This document shows positions 1 through 7,263 of a stretch of 7,688 nt of DNA, in pieces (within the stretch, counting starts at the first letter, position 1; each line of letters starts with the position of its first letter). Position numbers and translations under genes: made by a program. Source of the DNA: Bacteroidota bacterium (GTDB lineage: Bacteria > Bacteroidota > Bacteroidia > B-17B0 > B-17BO); NCBI GenBank assembly GCA_947462425.1, contig CANHPI010000122.1, positions 1 through 7,688 of the forward strand, in the 5' to 3' direction. A model generated the notes under the pieces. That model was not told the origin of the DNA and made no database searches. It was given only the letters and a program-made list of their open reading frames with translations.

Positions 1-2580
1 ACGAATATTGGAAGCCTCAACTTAGCAGATAGATGTGAAGATACCGTATATTTTGGTGATTTAACAAGAGCAATTGTTTTGCGAAGTAATAATCCTTTAG
101 GAGTTCCTTGTACCGGAAGTTGCACTCCTGCGTGCGAAGGAGTTCCTTTACCTGGTGGCACAATAAAACTAAATGAATATGTTACTACGCACACCTATCC
201 TGGCCCAGGTACTTATAAAATAAGTATGGAAGATCCTAACAGAAATGCAGGCGTTATTAATATTCCTTATTCTGATCAACAAGTGTTTTACATCGAGTCT
301 TTTTTAGTAATTCCAACCTATAGTATCAAAGGAAATAATTCTCCTATTCTTACATTTCCTCCAATTGATAATGGATGTGTAGGGAAATGTTTTTTGCATA
401 ATCCTGGTGCTTATGATTTAGATGGTGATAGTATTTCATACGAATTAACAACTTGCAGAGGACATTTAGGAGAAACATGCCCTGGATATGATTACCCCGC
501 AACAGGAGGAGGAACTTATAATGTTAATGCAACAACAGGCACATTAACTTGGTGCACACCTCAGTTACAAGGTGAATATAATTTAGCCATGATTATTAAA
601 GAATGGAGAAAAGATGATAGTGGAGATTATTATATGATTGGATACATTTTAAGGGATTTACAAGTTGATGTTGGCGCTTGTAATAATAATCAACCATCAA
701 TAAAAGTTATTACAGATACGTGTGTATTAGCAGGAAGTATTATTACCAAAACTATAACAGCAACAGATTCGGATAATGATATTTTAACTTTACAAGCCAA
801 TGGTGGTGCATTTGGTGGAGCCTTACCTTATGCCACATTCTCTTCCCCTACAGGATTAACTCCTATTTCTGGGGTATTTAATTGGCAAACATCTTGTGCG
901 CATATTAGAAAAACACCTTATCAAATAACTATAAAAGTAAAAGACAATGATCCTTCAGTTAGCCTAGTAGATTTTAAAACTTTTAATATTAGGGTTATTC
1001 CTCCTCCTCCATTAAACTTTACTGCTGTGCCCTTAGGAACAAGTGTTATTTTAAAATGGACAAAACCCACATGCCAACTTTTAACAGGTAATATAATTAA
1101 AAGCTATTGCATATATAGAAAAGCTAATTGTTCGCCATGGCTGCATGCTGATTGTGAAGTTGGGGTTCCATCATACACAGGTTATACAAAAATTGGATGT
1201 ACTGCCAATTTAAACGATACAACTTTTTTAGATACAAATAATGGCAACGGGTTATCTAATGGTACAAATTATAGTTATGTAGTTATTGCCGTATATATCG
1301 ATTTAGCAGAAAGTTATGCGTCTAATCAAGTATGTGTTCAATTAAAAAGAGATATTCCTATCTTAGTGAATGTTGATGTAAAAACAACAGATATTACTAA
1401 TGGATCTGTGTTTATAAGATGGCTTAAACCAAATTTAGGAACTAATGCGTTAGACACACTTGCCGTTCCTGGTCCTTATGAATTTAGATTGCTTCATCAC
1501 GATGGATTTACAGGAACATTTACAACTATTTATTCCACAACAAAGCAATTTTTTGCTGGCCTAAATCAGCTTTCAGATACTACTTTCACTCATACAGGAA
1601 ATTCAACAAACTTTCCTCTTGCATTAAATACCCAAACTACTGCTCACACTTATAAAATAGCATTTTATGCCAATGGACAATTTATTGGTAACGGTCAAAA
1701 AGCCTCATCTGTGTTTTTATCATTTGTGCCAAGCGACAATAAATTAAAATTAAACTGGCAAAGTCAAGTGCCTTGGTCTAATTACAAATATTATGTGTTT
1801 AGGAAAACGGCTACACAAACTTTATATACGTTGCTTGACAGCACCAACCTCTTATCCTATACCGATACCGGCTTAGTAAACGGTTCAAATTACTGCTATA
1901 AAATAGAATCTAAAGGTCAATATTCAGATCCATTAATTTTCAATCCTCTATTAAATTTTTCGCAAGAAGTTTGCGGAAAACCAAAAGACACCACACCACC
2001 CTGTTCTCCAAAAATACAAATTGTTTCGGATTGCTTAATCCCAAGTTTAAGGTTGCAATGGAATAATCCCAACAAATCTTGCAGTGATGACGTTGTAAAA
2101 TACAACATCTATTTTGCAGAAACAGAAAATAAAGATTTGGTTTTAACAGATTCTATAAAAATAGTAACTGATACCTTACTAGCATTTGATAATTTAAATT
2201 CGATTGCAGGTTGCTATGCTATTACAGCTGTAGATTCGTTTGGTAATGAAAGTGCGCAAAGTATTAAAGTGTGCGTTGATAATTGCCCAGAATACGAATT
2301 ACCAAATGTTATTACACTAAATAGTGATGGTGTGAACGATTTCTTTAAAGCTATAAAAAATAAATTTATAAAAGACATTGATTTGAAAATATATAATCGA
2401 TGGGGAACTTTGGTGTATGAAAGCACTGATCCAAAATTTTTATGGGATGGTAAAACTATTCAATCGAAACAACTTTGTACAGAAGGAACATACTTTTATG
2501 TCTGTCAAGTTAACGAGATAAGAGTAACCGGAATTGAATCAAGAAATTTAAAAGGGTTTTTGCAAATTTTTCAAAAATAA
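1..2580 (+). CDS. Large secreted multidomain protein with T9SS type B (gliding motility-associated) C-terminal sorting domain, 5'-partial
   Basis: The reading frame is open from base 1 to the TAA at 2578-2580, giving 859 residues, and the true start lies upstream of the window. A TTG at 79 is only an internal codon, because the 26 codons before it read as the same kind of domain. Residue numbers here count from base 1. Residues about 1-330 hold Cys-containing beta-rich segments with motifs such as DLDGDSISYEL and a TGTLTW strand, resembling the cadherin/PKD-like repeats common in Bacteroidota surface proteins. Residues about 334-764 contain roughly four fibronectin-III-like repeats, starting near 334, 451, 571 and 661. 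Residues 765-859 are a CHU_C sorting domain (LPNVITLNSDGVNDFF, then IYNRWGTLVYES, FLWDGK and GTYFY), which family knowledge links to export by the type IX secretion system. I see no catalytic domain, so an adhesin or structural surface role is inference. The adjacent kinase gene begins 25 bp downstream. Confidence 0.88.
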   Translation, partial: TNIGSLNLADRCEDTVYFGDLTRAIVLRSNNPLGVPCTGSCTPACEGVPLPGGTIKLNEYVTTHTYPGPGTYKISMEDPNRNAGVINIPYSDQQVFYIESFLVIPTYSIKGNNSPILTFPPIDNGCVGKCFLHNPGAYDLDGDSISYELTTCRGHLGETCPGYDYPATGGGTYNVNATTGTLTWCTPQLQGEYNLAMIIKEWRKDDSGDYYMIGYILRDLQVDVGACNNNQPSIKVITDTCVLAGSIITKTITATDSDNDILTLQANGGAFGGALPYATFSSPTGLTPISGVFNWQTSCAHIRKTPYQITIKVKDNDPSVSLVDFKTFNIRVIPPPPLNFTAVPLGTSVILKWTKPTCQLLTGNIIKSYCIYRKANCSPWLHADCEVGVPSYTGYTKIGCTANLNDTTFLDTNNGNGLSNGTNYSYVVIAVYIDLAESYASNQVCVQLKRDIPILVNVDVKTTDITNGSVFIRWLKPNLGTNALDTLAVPGPYEFRLLHHDGFTGTFTTIYSTTKQFFAGLNQLSDTTFTHTGNSTNFPLALNTQTTAHTYKIAFYANGQFIGNGQKASSVFLSFVPSDNKLKLNWQSQVPWSNYKYYVFRKTATQTLYTLLDSTNLLSYTDTGLVNGSNYCYKIESKGQYSDPLIFNPLLNFSQEVCGKPKDTTPPCSPKIQIVSDCLIPSLRLQWNNPNKSCSDDVVKYNIYFAETENKDLVLTDSIKIVTDTLLAFDNLNSIAGCYAITAVDSFGNESAQSIKVCVDNCPEYELPNVITLNSDGVNDFFKAIKNKFIKDIDLKIYNRWGTLVYESTDPKFLWDGKTIQSKQLCTEGTYFYVCQVNEIRVTGIESRNLKGFLQIFQK

Positions 2581-2590
2581 TTAAGCTTTG
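2559..2590 (+). promoter_or_regulatory. Possible Bacteroidota-type promoter before the histidine kinase
   Basis: A TTTG at 2559-2562 is followed after 20 bp by AAGCTTTG at 2583-2590, one base away from the TAnnTTTG -7 consensus. Transcription would begin about ten bases before the GTG start at 2606, giving a very short leader. The -33 element lies inside the end of the upstream coding region. The match is imperfect and could be chance in AT-rich DNA; read-through from the upstream gene is the alternative. Confidence 0.3.
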
Positions 2591-2605
2591 CACTTATAAC
2601 TAACT

Positions 2606-3565
2606 GTGTCAAAAAAAACCACACTTATATTTTCGATTTTAGTAGGCTATATTGTTTTACAATTTTTATGGTGGGAAATTTTATTGGTAAAGCAATCTGA
2701 TTCCATTATTTCGTTAAAGCAAAATATCGCAGCCCTGTCATCAAGTGATGAGAACATTATATTAAGAGATATAACTGCATTGCAAGATAAAAAAACCAAA
2801 CAAGTTTATATGATTGTTGGTGAAGGCACCGTTTTTTTACTTATTCTTTTATTTGGTATTTATCGGGTAAGAAAATCAATTAAAAAAGAAAATGAACTAA
2901 CAAGCCAAAAAAGTAACTTTATTTTAAGCGTTTCACACGAATTAAAAACACCTATAGCTGCTACTAAACTTCAATTACAAACTTTATTAAAACACGATTT
3001 GGAAAGAGAAAAACAAAAAGTGTTATTGAATAATGCCTTAAATGAAACTAACCGACTACATAAACTTGTTGACAATGTTTTAATGGCAAATCAAATTGAA
3101 AACGATAACTTAAGTATTCAAAAAGAAAATTTGAATTTGAGTGAGTTAATTGAAACAACCATATTACGCTATTTTTCTGCGCAGCTTGTAACAAATATCA
3201 TCCATTTAAATATAGAAAAGGATATACATTATTCGGTGGATAAAGAACTGTTCCCGTCAATAATTATAAATTTAATTGAAAATGCCATCAAATATTCACA
3301 TGACGTTATTGATATTCAGTTGAATTTAAAAACAATCAATAACAACCCTGTTTTACAAATAAATGATTTAGGGTGCGGTATTCCTGACAATGAAAAAGAA
3401 ACCGTTTTTCAGAAATTTTTTAGAGGTGGTGACGAAAATACCCGTAAAACTAAAGGCACAGGAATCGGGTTATTTATTGTAAAAAGTATTTGTGATTTAC
3501 ATCAACTAGAAATTAAGGTCATTAACAATTATCCTAAAGGAAGCATATTTCAAATTCAATTTTAA
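2606..3565 (+). CDS. Membrane-bound HisKA-type sensor histidine kinase
   Basis: This 319-residue protein is a two-component sensor kinase. Residues about 6-27 and 67-86 are membrane segments, leaving only about 40 residues outside the membrane. No HAMP domain fits between the second segment and the dimerisation domain. The H box is SVSHELKTPIA with the phosphoacceptor His at 111, followed by the ExxT phosphatase motif (E112, T115). The ATP-binding domain has an N box (NLIENAIKY, 222-230), a G1 box (DLGCGIP, 254-260), an F box (FQKFF, near 268-272) and a G2 box (GTGIGL, 284-289), so all catalytic motifs are intact. GTG at 2606 is chosen because an in-frame stop sits at 2597 and the first internal ATG is codon 69, which would remove the first membrane segment. 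The gene ends 18 bp before a lipoprotein binding-protein gene, suggesting co-transcription with an importer. No response regulator is present in the window. The signal sensed is unknown. Confidence 0.93.
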   Translation: MSKKTTLIFSILVGYIVLQFLWWEILLVKQSDSIISLKQNIAALSSSDENIILRDITALQDKKTKQVYMIVGEGTVFLLILLFGIYRVRKSIKKENELTSQKSNFILSVSHELKTPIAATKLQLQTLLKHDLEREKQKVLLNNALNETNRLHKLVDNVLMANQIENDNLSIQKENLNLSELIETTILRYFSAQLVTNIIHLNIEKDIHYSVDKELFPSIIINLIENAIKYSHDVIDIQLNLKTINNNPVLQINDLGCGIPDNEKETVFQKFFRGGDENTRKTKGTGIGLFIVKSICDLHQLEIKVINNYPKGSIFQIQF

Positions 3566-3583
3566 TTTAAGCCATCAACAAAA

Positions 3584-4711
3584 ATGTATAGTAAATTAGT
3601 TATACTATCAATATTCATTCTTACATCATGTTCTCAACCAAACGAAACAAAACAAAAAGACAATAAACTAACTCCAGTTTTACTTTCATCTGCGAAACGT
3701 TTTGTAATAAAAAAAACACAAGAGTATACAGTTTTAGAATTATTGGGAAACAAAAACAATAACAATGTTACTGCAACTTTTATATTATACAAAAACCAAA
3801 AGCCAAATTATAGTAAAGATGCTTATTACATAAAAACACCTGTGAAAAAAATTGCCTGTATGAGTTCGATATATACAGCCATGTTGGCAAAATTACATTG
3901 CGAACAAGCAATTGTTGCTATTGATAATGTTGACTATTATACCAATCTATTTATACAAAAAAAAGTAAAAGAGAATGCAATAATCGAGCTATCAAAAGGT
4001 CCAACGATTGAAGTGGAAAAAACAATAGCCTTAAATCCTGACTTATTTTTAACATTTGGGATGGGAAATCCTAAAGATGATGTCGATAAAAAATTAGTCC
4101 AAGCCAATATTCCAATAGCAATAAGTATAGACCATTTAGAAGAAACTCCTTTAGCCAGAGCTGAATGGATTAAGTTTTTTGCCTATTTTTTTAATAAAGA
4201 AACCCTCGCAGATTCATTATTTAATGAAACCGAAAAAAAATATAATAATTTAAAATTATTAACTAAAGATGTAAAATTAAAACCCACTGTTTTAACCGAA
4301 ATAAAATATGGAGATGCTTGGTATGTTCCATCTGGAAAAAGCTATATGGCGAATTTAATAAATGATGCTGGTGGCAATTATTTTTGGAAAGACGACAATA
4401 AAACAGGGAGCATGCCTTTATCTTTTGAAACGGTTTATGCTAAAGCTAAAGATTGCGATATATGGTTTAACTTATATAATATTAATACTAAAAAAGAATT
4501 AATGAGTTATGATGAACGTTATGGTTTATTTAAAGCCTGTAAGAAAAATCAATTGTACAATAATAATAAAACTCAAAATGCTTTAGGTTATAGTAACTAT
4601 TGGGAAACTGGCATTACTAATCCTGAAGATGTGTTAGCAGATTTAATATATATCTTCAATCCTACACTATTGCCTCATCATAAATTTAAGTATTATAAAA
4701 AAATTGAGTAG
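3584..4711 (+). CDS. Lipoprotein substrate-binding protein of a cobalamin/haem/siderophore-type ABC importer
   Basis: The 375-residue product starts with a lipoprotein signal: a basic N-terminus, a hydrophobic stretch, and the lipobox LTSC with Cys at 16. An N-terminal beta-rich extension of about 70 residues comes before the canonical fold, as I recall being usual for Bacteroidota members of this family. The TroA/BtuF-like (class III) binding fold begins near residue 86 (TPVKKIACMSSIYTAML). A long linking helix lies near 188-225. The second lobe includes AWYVPSGKSYMANLI, GGNYFWKD and PLSFETVYAKAKDCDIW. The protein should be anchored at the periplasmic face and deliver ligand to the permease encoded downstream. 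Family knowledge allows cobalamin, haem or an iron-siderophore; the sequence alone does not decide, so no symbol is given. It lies 18 bp after the kinase gene and 208 bp before the permease. Confidence 0.88.
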   Translation: MYSKLVILSIFILTSCSQPNETKQKDNKLTPVLLSSAKRFVIKKTQEYTVLELLGNKNNNNVTATFILYKNQKPNYSKDAYYIKTPVKKIACMSSIYTAMLAKLHCEQAIVAIDNVDYYTNLFIQKKVKENAIIELSKGPTIEVEKTIALNPDLFLTFGMGNPKDDVDKKLVQANIPIAISIDHLEETPLARAEWIKFFAYFFNKETLADSLFNETEKKYNNLKLLTKDVKLKPTVLTEIKYGDAWYVPSGKSYMANLINDAGGNYFWKDDNKTGSMPLSFETVYAKAKDCDIWFNLYNINTKKELMSYDERYGLFKACKKNQLYNNNKTQNALGYSNYWETGITNPEDVLADLIYIFNPTLLPHHKFKYYKKIE

Positions 4712-4715
4712 AGAA

Positions 4716-4890
4716 TAGAACACAGATGACGCAGATAGTTATGATAAAAAAGTGATAAATAAACTCATGCAATCATTTTTAACCTAATTTTTCAGCTCTT
4801 TATAATAAAAAAGAAACATAAACTTGACTTTTGATTAAAAAATTATTCAGATCATTTTTAATCAGCTTAATCAGTGTCATCTGCGTTCTA
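4716..4890. repeat. Imperfect inverted repeat (21-bp arms) filling the spacer inside the importer operon
   Basis: The left arm at 4716-4736 begins TAGAACACAGATGACG. The right arm at 4870-4890 ends TCATCTGCGTTCTA and is its reverse complement at 18 of 21 positions. The arms lie 133 bp apart and start four bases after the binding-protein stop codon. The arm sequence resembles the dispersed 'AACGCAGATGACAC'-type non-coding repeats I recall from other bacterial genomes, but copy number cannot be checked here. In RNA the arms could pair and enclose the spacer. No transposase gene and no clear target-site duplication are visible. Confidence 0.6.
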
Positions 4891-4918
4891 TAATAAAAAA
4901 AGAAACGTAAATTTGGAC
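4771..4918 (+). repeat. Degenerate direct duplication upstream of the permease gene
   Basis: Two related segments lie in tandem. ATCATTTTTAA occurs exactly at 4772-4782 and 4851-4861. TATAATAAAAAAGAAAC at 4801-4817 recurs at 4889-4906 with one extra A. Similarity then continues as ATAAACTTGAC against GTAAATTTGGAC, up to about 4918. The second copy has about ten more bases in its middle, which carry most of the right arm of the inverted repeat. This suggests an old local duplication within the spacer that reaches almost to the TTG start of the next gene. AT-richness makes part of the match less significant. Confidence 0.5.
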
Positions 4919-4919
4919 C

Positions 4920-5918
4920 TTGACACAATCTAAATTCATATTAACAATAATTTACTTAACGACTATTTTTATAGCGTTAATGATAGGCGATTTATGTTTT
5001 GGAAGCATCAACTTATTTTCATTAGAAACATCAAGTCCTTTATTTTCAACTATCCTTTTTGATATAAGATTACCTAAAACATTAACCTCCATTATTGCAG
5101 GGTCAGGTTTAGCTTTGTGTGGTTTGTTAATGCAAAGCCTGTTTCGTAATCCTTTAGCGGGGCCTTATGTTTTGGGTGTGAGTAGTGGTTCGAGTTTATT
5201 TGTGGCGATTGCTACCATGTTAATTTCATCCATTCATATATCAGGATTTTATTTTATGGGAAAGAGTATTGTCACTCTTTTCTCAATTGGTGGAGCTTTT
5301 TTGGTAACACTCATAATTTTATTGATTTCAAAAAAAAACAAAAACAATGTCACTATTTTATTAGTAGGTTTAATGTTAGGACAAATAATGGGAGCCATTC
5401 AAGGTTTAATTGAATACATAAGTAATGCGGATAATTTAAAAACTTTTGTTATTTGGGGCATGGGAAGTGTTGGGAGTACAACCCTACAAGATTTGTATTT
5501 TGTGATTCCAATTTATGCTTTTGCTATTGCATCAACTTTCTTTTTTATAAAACCACTCAATGCAATTTTACTAAATGAACAATACGCACAAAATTTAGGC
5601 GTAAATGTAAATCGCTTAAGAATATCAATTATCATCATCACTGCAATTTTAGTTGGTGTAATTACAGCTTTTTGCGGGCCGATAGCTTTTGTTGGGATTT
5701 CTGTTCCCATCGCCTCTCGCTTACTTTTTAAAACCTCACATCATTTACATCAAATAGTATTTTGTTTATTATTAGGCGCATGTGTAGTGTTAAGTGCTGA
5801 TGTAATTTGTCAGTTATTGAGTAGCCAATTTCTATTACCTATTAATACGGTTACAACATTAATAGGCTCGCCCGTTGTTATTTATTTATTATTCAAATCT
5901 AAATTAAGTATAGGATGA
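4920..5918 (+). CDS. FecCD/BtuC-family ABC importer permease
   Basis: This 332-residue protein is very hydrophobic, with about ten predicted membrane segments, the usual size for one subunit of a homodimeric BtuC-type channel. Family motifs are clear: RLPKTLTSIIAGSGLALCG (50-68), QSLFRNPLAGPYVLGVSSG (72-90), AQNLGV (223-228), GPIAFVGISVP (253-263, the region of the loop that contacts the ATPase) and the C-terminal LPINTVTTLIGSPVVIYLL. The His that usually follows Pro in the PH motif is Ile264 here. TTG at 4920 is chosen as start: an in-frame stop lies at 4908, and the first ATG at 4980 (codon 21) would cut the first membrane helix. The stop overlaps the ATPase start by 4 bp, so translation is probably coupled. 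It should move the ligand delivered by the upstream lipoprotein into the cytoplasm; ligand identity (cobalamin, haem or siderophore) is unresolved. Confidence 0.92.
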   Translation: MTQSKFILTIIYLTTIFIALMIGDLCFGSINLFSLETSSPLFSTILFDIRLPKTLTSIIAGSGLALCGLLMQSLFRNPLAGPYVLGVSSGSSLFVAIATMLISSIHISGFYFMGKSIVTLFSIGGAFLVTLIILLISKKNKNNVTILLVGLMLGQIMGAIQGLIEYISNADNLKTFVIWGMGSVGSTTLQDLYFVIPIYAFAIASTFFFIKPLNAILLNEQYAQNLGVNVNRLRISIIIITAILVGVITAFCGPIAFVGISVPIASRLLFKTSHHLHQIVFCLLLGACVVLSADVICQLLSSQFLLPINTVTTLIGSPVVIYLLFKSKLSIG

Positions 5919-6589
5919 TAGATATAAAACATTTAGAAATTGGTTATCAAAACAAACGCGAAAACATCAGCGTTTTTAAAAACCTTAACTTAACTTTAAA
6001 CACTGGGGATTTAGTTGGTTTAATGGGTGATAATGGCATTGGAAAATCTACTTTTTTAAAAACTATTACAGGAAACTTATCTCCACTATCAGGAGAAATA
6101 CTGTTGAATTCAAAAAACATCTCTAATTATTCTGCTCAAAGCATAGGGCAACTGTTATCAATTGTAGTTACAGAAAAAATTGGCGGATTTAATTTAACTG
6201 TTTGGGATGTTGTTGCCGCAGGAAGAACTCCTTACATTAACATTTTTGGAAAACTAACACCAGAAGATAAAGCCATTGTTGAATCAAGCTTAATACAATT
6301 AAATTTATTACCATTAAAAGATAAATTAATTGATGAACTCAGCGATGGGCAGCGCCAAAAAGTAATGATTGCTAAATCCCTAGCGCAACAAACACCAATT
6401 ATTGTATTAGATGAACCAACCGCTTTTTTAGATTATACATCCAAACATCATTTGTTTGGAACACTAAAACAATTATGCGAAGAACAAGGCAAACTAATTA
6501 TTGTGTCTTCGCATGATTTGGATTTAATGAAAAGGTATATTACTAAATCTATAACGCTATTTGAAGGAAATAAGTTGGAGCTTTTGTGA
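5915..6589 (+). CDS. ABC importer ATPase of the BtuD/FecE/FepC type
   Basis: The 224-residue ATPase powers the importer encoded directly upstream. Its ATG lies in an ATGA overlap with the permease stop. Walker A is GDNGIGKST (38-46), the signature is LSDGQ (142-146), and Walker B is IIVLDEP (162-168) with catalytic Glu167. The D-loop region is FLD (171-173) and the switch His is at 200 (SSHD). The Q-loop region reads LSIVVTEKIGGFNLTV, with Thr86 about where the family usually has Gln. I recall VVLT-type variants in Bacteroidota homologues, so this is probably lineage-specific rather than inactivating. The following WDVVAAGRTPY matches the ARGRxP segment of FepC/FecE-like ATPases. The protein is shorter than E. 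coli FepC by about 45 residues, mostly at the C-terminus. It would act in the cytoplasm as a dimer on the permease loops. No obvious strong terminator follows. Confidence 0.93.
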   Translation: MIDIKHLEIGYQNKRENISVFKNLNLTLNTGDLVGLMGDNGIGKSTFLKTITGNLSPLSGEILLNSKNISNYSAQSIGQLLSIVVTEKIGGFNLTVWDVVAAGRTPYINIFGKLTPEDKAIVESSLIQLNLLPLKDKLIDELSDGQRQKVMIAKSLAQQTPIIVLDEPTAFLDYTSKHHLFGTLKQLCEEQGKLIIVSSHDLDLMKRYITKSITLFEGNKLELL

Positions 6590-6797
6590 GGAATAAATAA
6601 GTTTGCCAAAATTTATTGGTGTGAAAAAAATAATTATTTTCTAAATTAATTTTTAAATATATAGTCCCACCATAAACTCAATCCAGAAAATTCTGTTTTA
6701 AAGTTGATTAATTAGGCAGTTTACATAACGACTTAATACATTTTAGTTTGTAACAATATTTATAATTTAAACTAACGTATCATTAATTTCTAATCCA

Positions 6798-6829
6798 TTG
6801 AAAAAACTATGAAAGTCTTATTATATTTG
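6798..6829 (+). promoter_or_regulatory. Bacteroidota-type promoter of the tRNA-Arg gene
   Basis: TTG at 6798-6800 is followed after 21 bp by TATATTTG at 6822-6829, an exact match to the TAnnTTTG -7 consensus. Transcription would start near 6836, about 27 bases before the mature tRNA 5' end. The spacing and location fit well. Confidence 0.7.
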
Positions 6830-6837
6830 CAATATAC

Positions 6838-6857
6838 TATTCAGATAAATCTGAATA
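6838..6857. promoter_or_regulatory. Perfect dyad in the tRNA leader
   Basis: TATTCAGAT at 6838-6846 and ATCTGAATA at 6849-6857 are perfect reverse complements separated by AA. The dyad begins at or just after the predicted transcription start and ends five bases before the tRNA. It could be an operator, a leader hairpin influencing 5' processing by RNase P, or chance. Confidence 0.4.
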
Positions 6858-6862
6858 ATGTT

Positions 6863-6934
6863 GGTTTCATAGTTCAACGGATAGAACGAGCGTTTCCTAA
6901 ACGCTAAATGAAGGTTCGATTCCTTCTGAGACTA
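6863..6934 (+). tRNA. tRNA-Arg (anticodon CCU)
   Basis: A full cloverleaf can be folded. The acceptor stem is GGTTTCA with TGAGACT, including a terminal G-U pair, and the D stem is GTTC with GAAC. The anticodon stem AGCGT/ACGCT encloses the loop TTCCTAA, with CCT at 6896-6898. A 4-base variable region and T arm GAAGG-TTCGATT-CCTTC follow. U8 and the TTC of the T loop are present. The discriminator is A6934, and CCA is not encoded, as is usual in this phylum. The tRNA reads AGG codons. It has its own promoter and terminator, so it appears to be a single-gene transcript. Confidence 0.95.
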
Positions 6935-6936
6935 CA

Positions 6937-6971
6937 AAAAGGCATATAAAATTTATATGCCTTTTAATTTT
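6937..6971. terminator. Bidirectional intrinsic terminator between the tRNA and the convergent isomerase-like gene
   Basis: AAAAGGCATATAAA at 6937-6950 and its exact reverse complement at 6952-6965 form a long stem with a GC-containing core (GGCATAT). On the plus strand the stem ends in TTTT and is followed by AATTTTT; on the minus strand the run of A before the stem supplies the U-tract. It begins two bases after the tRNA and lies 26 bp beyond the stop of the minus-strand gene, so it can serve both. Confidence 0.85.
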
Positions 6972-6990
6972 TAGTTAAAACCAATCTCAA

Positions 6991-7263
6991 TTAAAACTCC
7001 TGATCTTTTATTATTGGAAATATTTCTATAGATTTTTTTAATTTGTAAAGTGGTAGTGTGATCATCAATTCATTTACTTTAGCTTCGTCAATATCCTTAA
7101 AAATAAGTATTGCCCCGTTTTTAGTTTGCCTTAAAAATAGTTGGTCCAAAAATCCAGCTTCTTTCCATTGAGCTACTACTTCGCGCTCATGCTTTAAAAT
7201 TTCATGAAAATTTTCGGGCAAATTTTCTGTGTCAATCGTTAATATTACTAATATTCTGTTCAT
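6991..7263 (-). CDS. Small muconolactone isomerase/YciI-like dimeric alpha-beta barrel protein
   Basis: The 90-residue product reads MNRILVILTI, then a helix-forming segment (FHEILKHEREVVAQWKEAG), a strand pair (FLRQTKNGAILIFK), a second helix (IDEAKVNELMITL) and LPLYKLKKSIEIFPI. This order, the length and the LPLY motif match muconolactone delta-isomerase-like proteins (about 96 residues), which form ferredoxin-like dimers or oligomers. Bacteroidota homologues are usually uncharacterised, and a real isomerase activity here is not shown, because no aromatic-degradation genes are nearby. The ATG at 7261-7263 is the natural start. The gene is divergent from an HxlR-family regulator, which suggests it is a target of that regulator (inference), perhaps in handling reactive small molecules. 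Confidence 0.8.
   Translation of the reverse strand: MNRILVILTIDTENLPENFHEILKHEREVVAQWKEAGFLDQLFLRQTKNGAILIFKDIDEAKVNELMITLPLYKLKKSIEIFPIIKDQEF

Noticed and set aside
1917..2426. Two short minus-strand open frames inside the large secreted-protein gene
   Set aside because: They are antisense to a well-supported coding region with clear domain motifs and have no recognisable protein features.
4908..4915. TAAATTTG as a -7 box for a separate permease promoter
   Set aside because: It matches TAnnTTTG, but transcription would begin at or after the TTG start codon, and no TTTG lies about 20 bp upstream. It would only make sense with the ATG at 4980, which loses a membrane helix.
4712..4919. Cobalamin riboswitch in the spacer before the permease
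   Set aside because: No B12-box-like GCCACTG or comparable conserved elements are seen; the spacer is AT-rich repeat sequence. Absence here does not exclude a riboswitch upstream of the window.
5330..5338. Run of nine A in the permease gene as a phase-variation tract
   Set aside because: The frame is intact, it encodes a Lys/Asn-rich cytoplasmic loop, and similar A-runs occur elsewhere in this AT-rich sequence.
5513..5710. Short minus-strand open frame inside the permease gene
   Set aside because: It is antisense to conserved FecCD motifs and shows no features of its own.
6684..6695. CAGAAAATTCTG followed by TTTTA as terminator of the importer operon
   Set aside because: The stem is only five or six base pairs with almost no loop and is AT-rich, and it lies about 95 bp after the stop codon; too weak to call.
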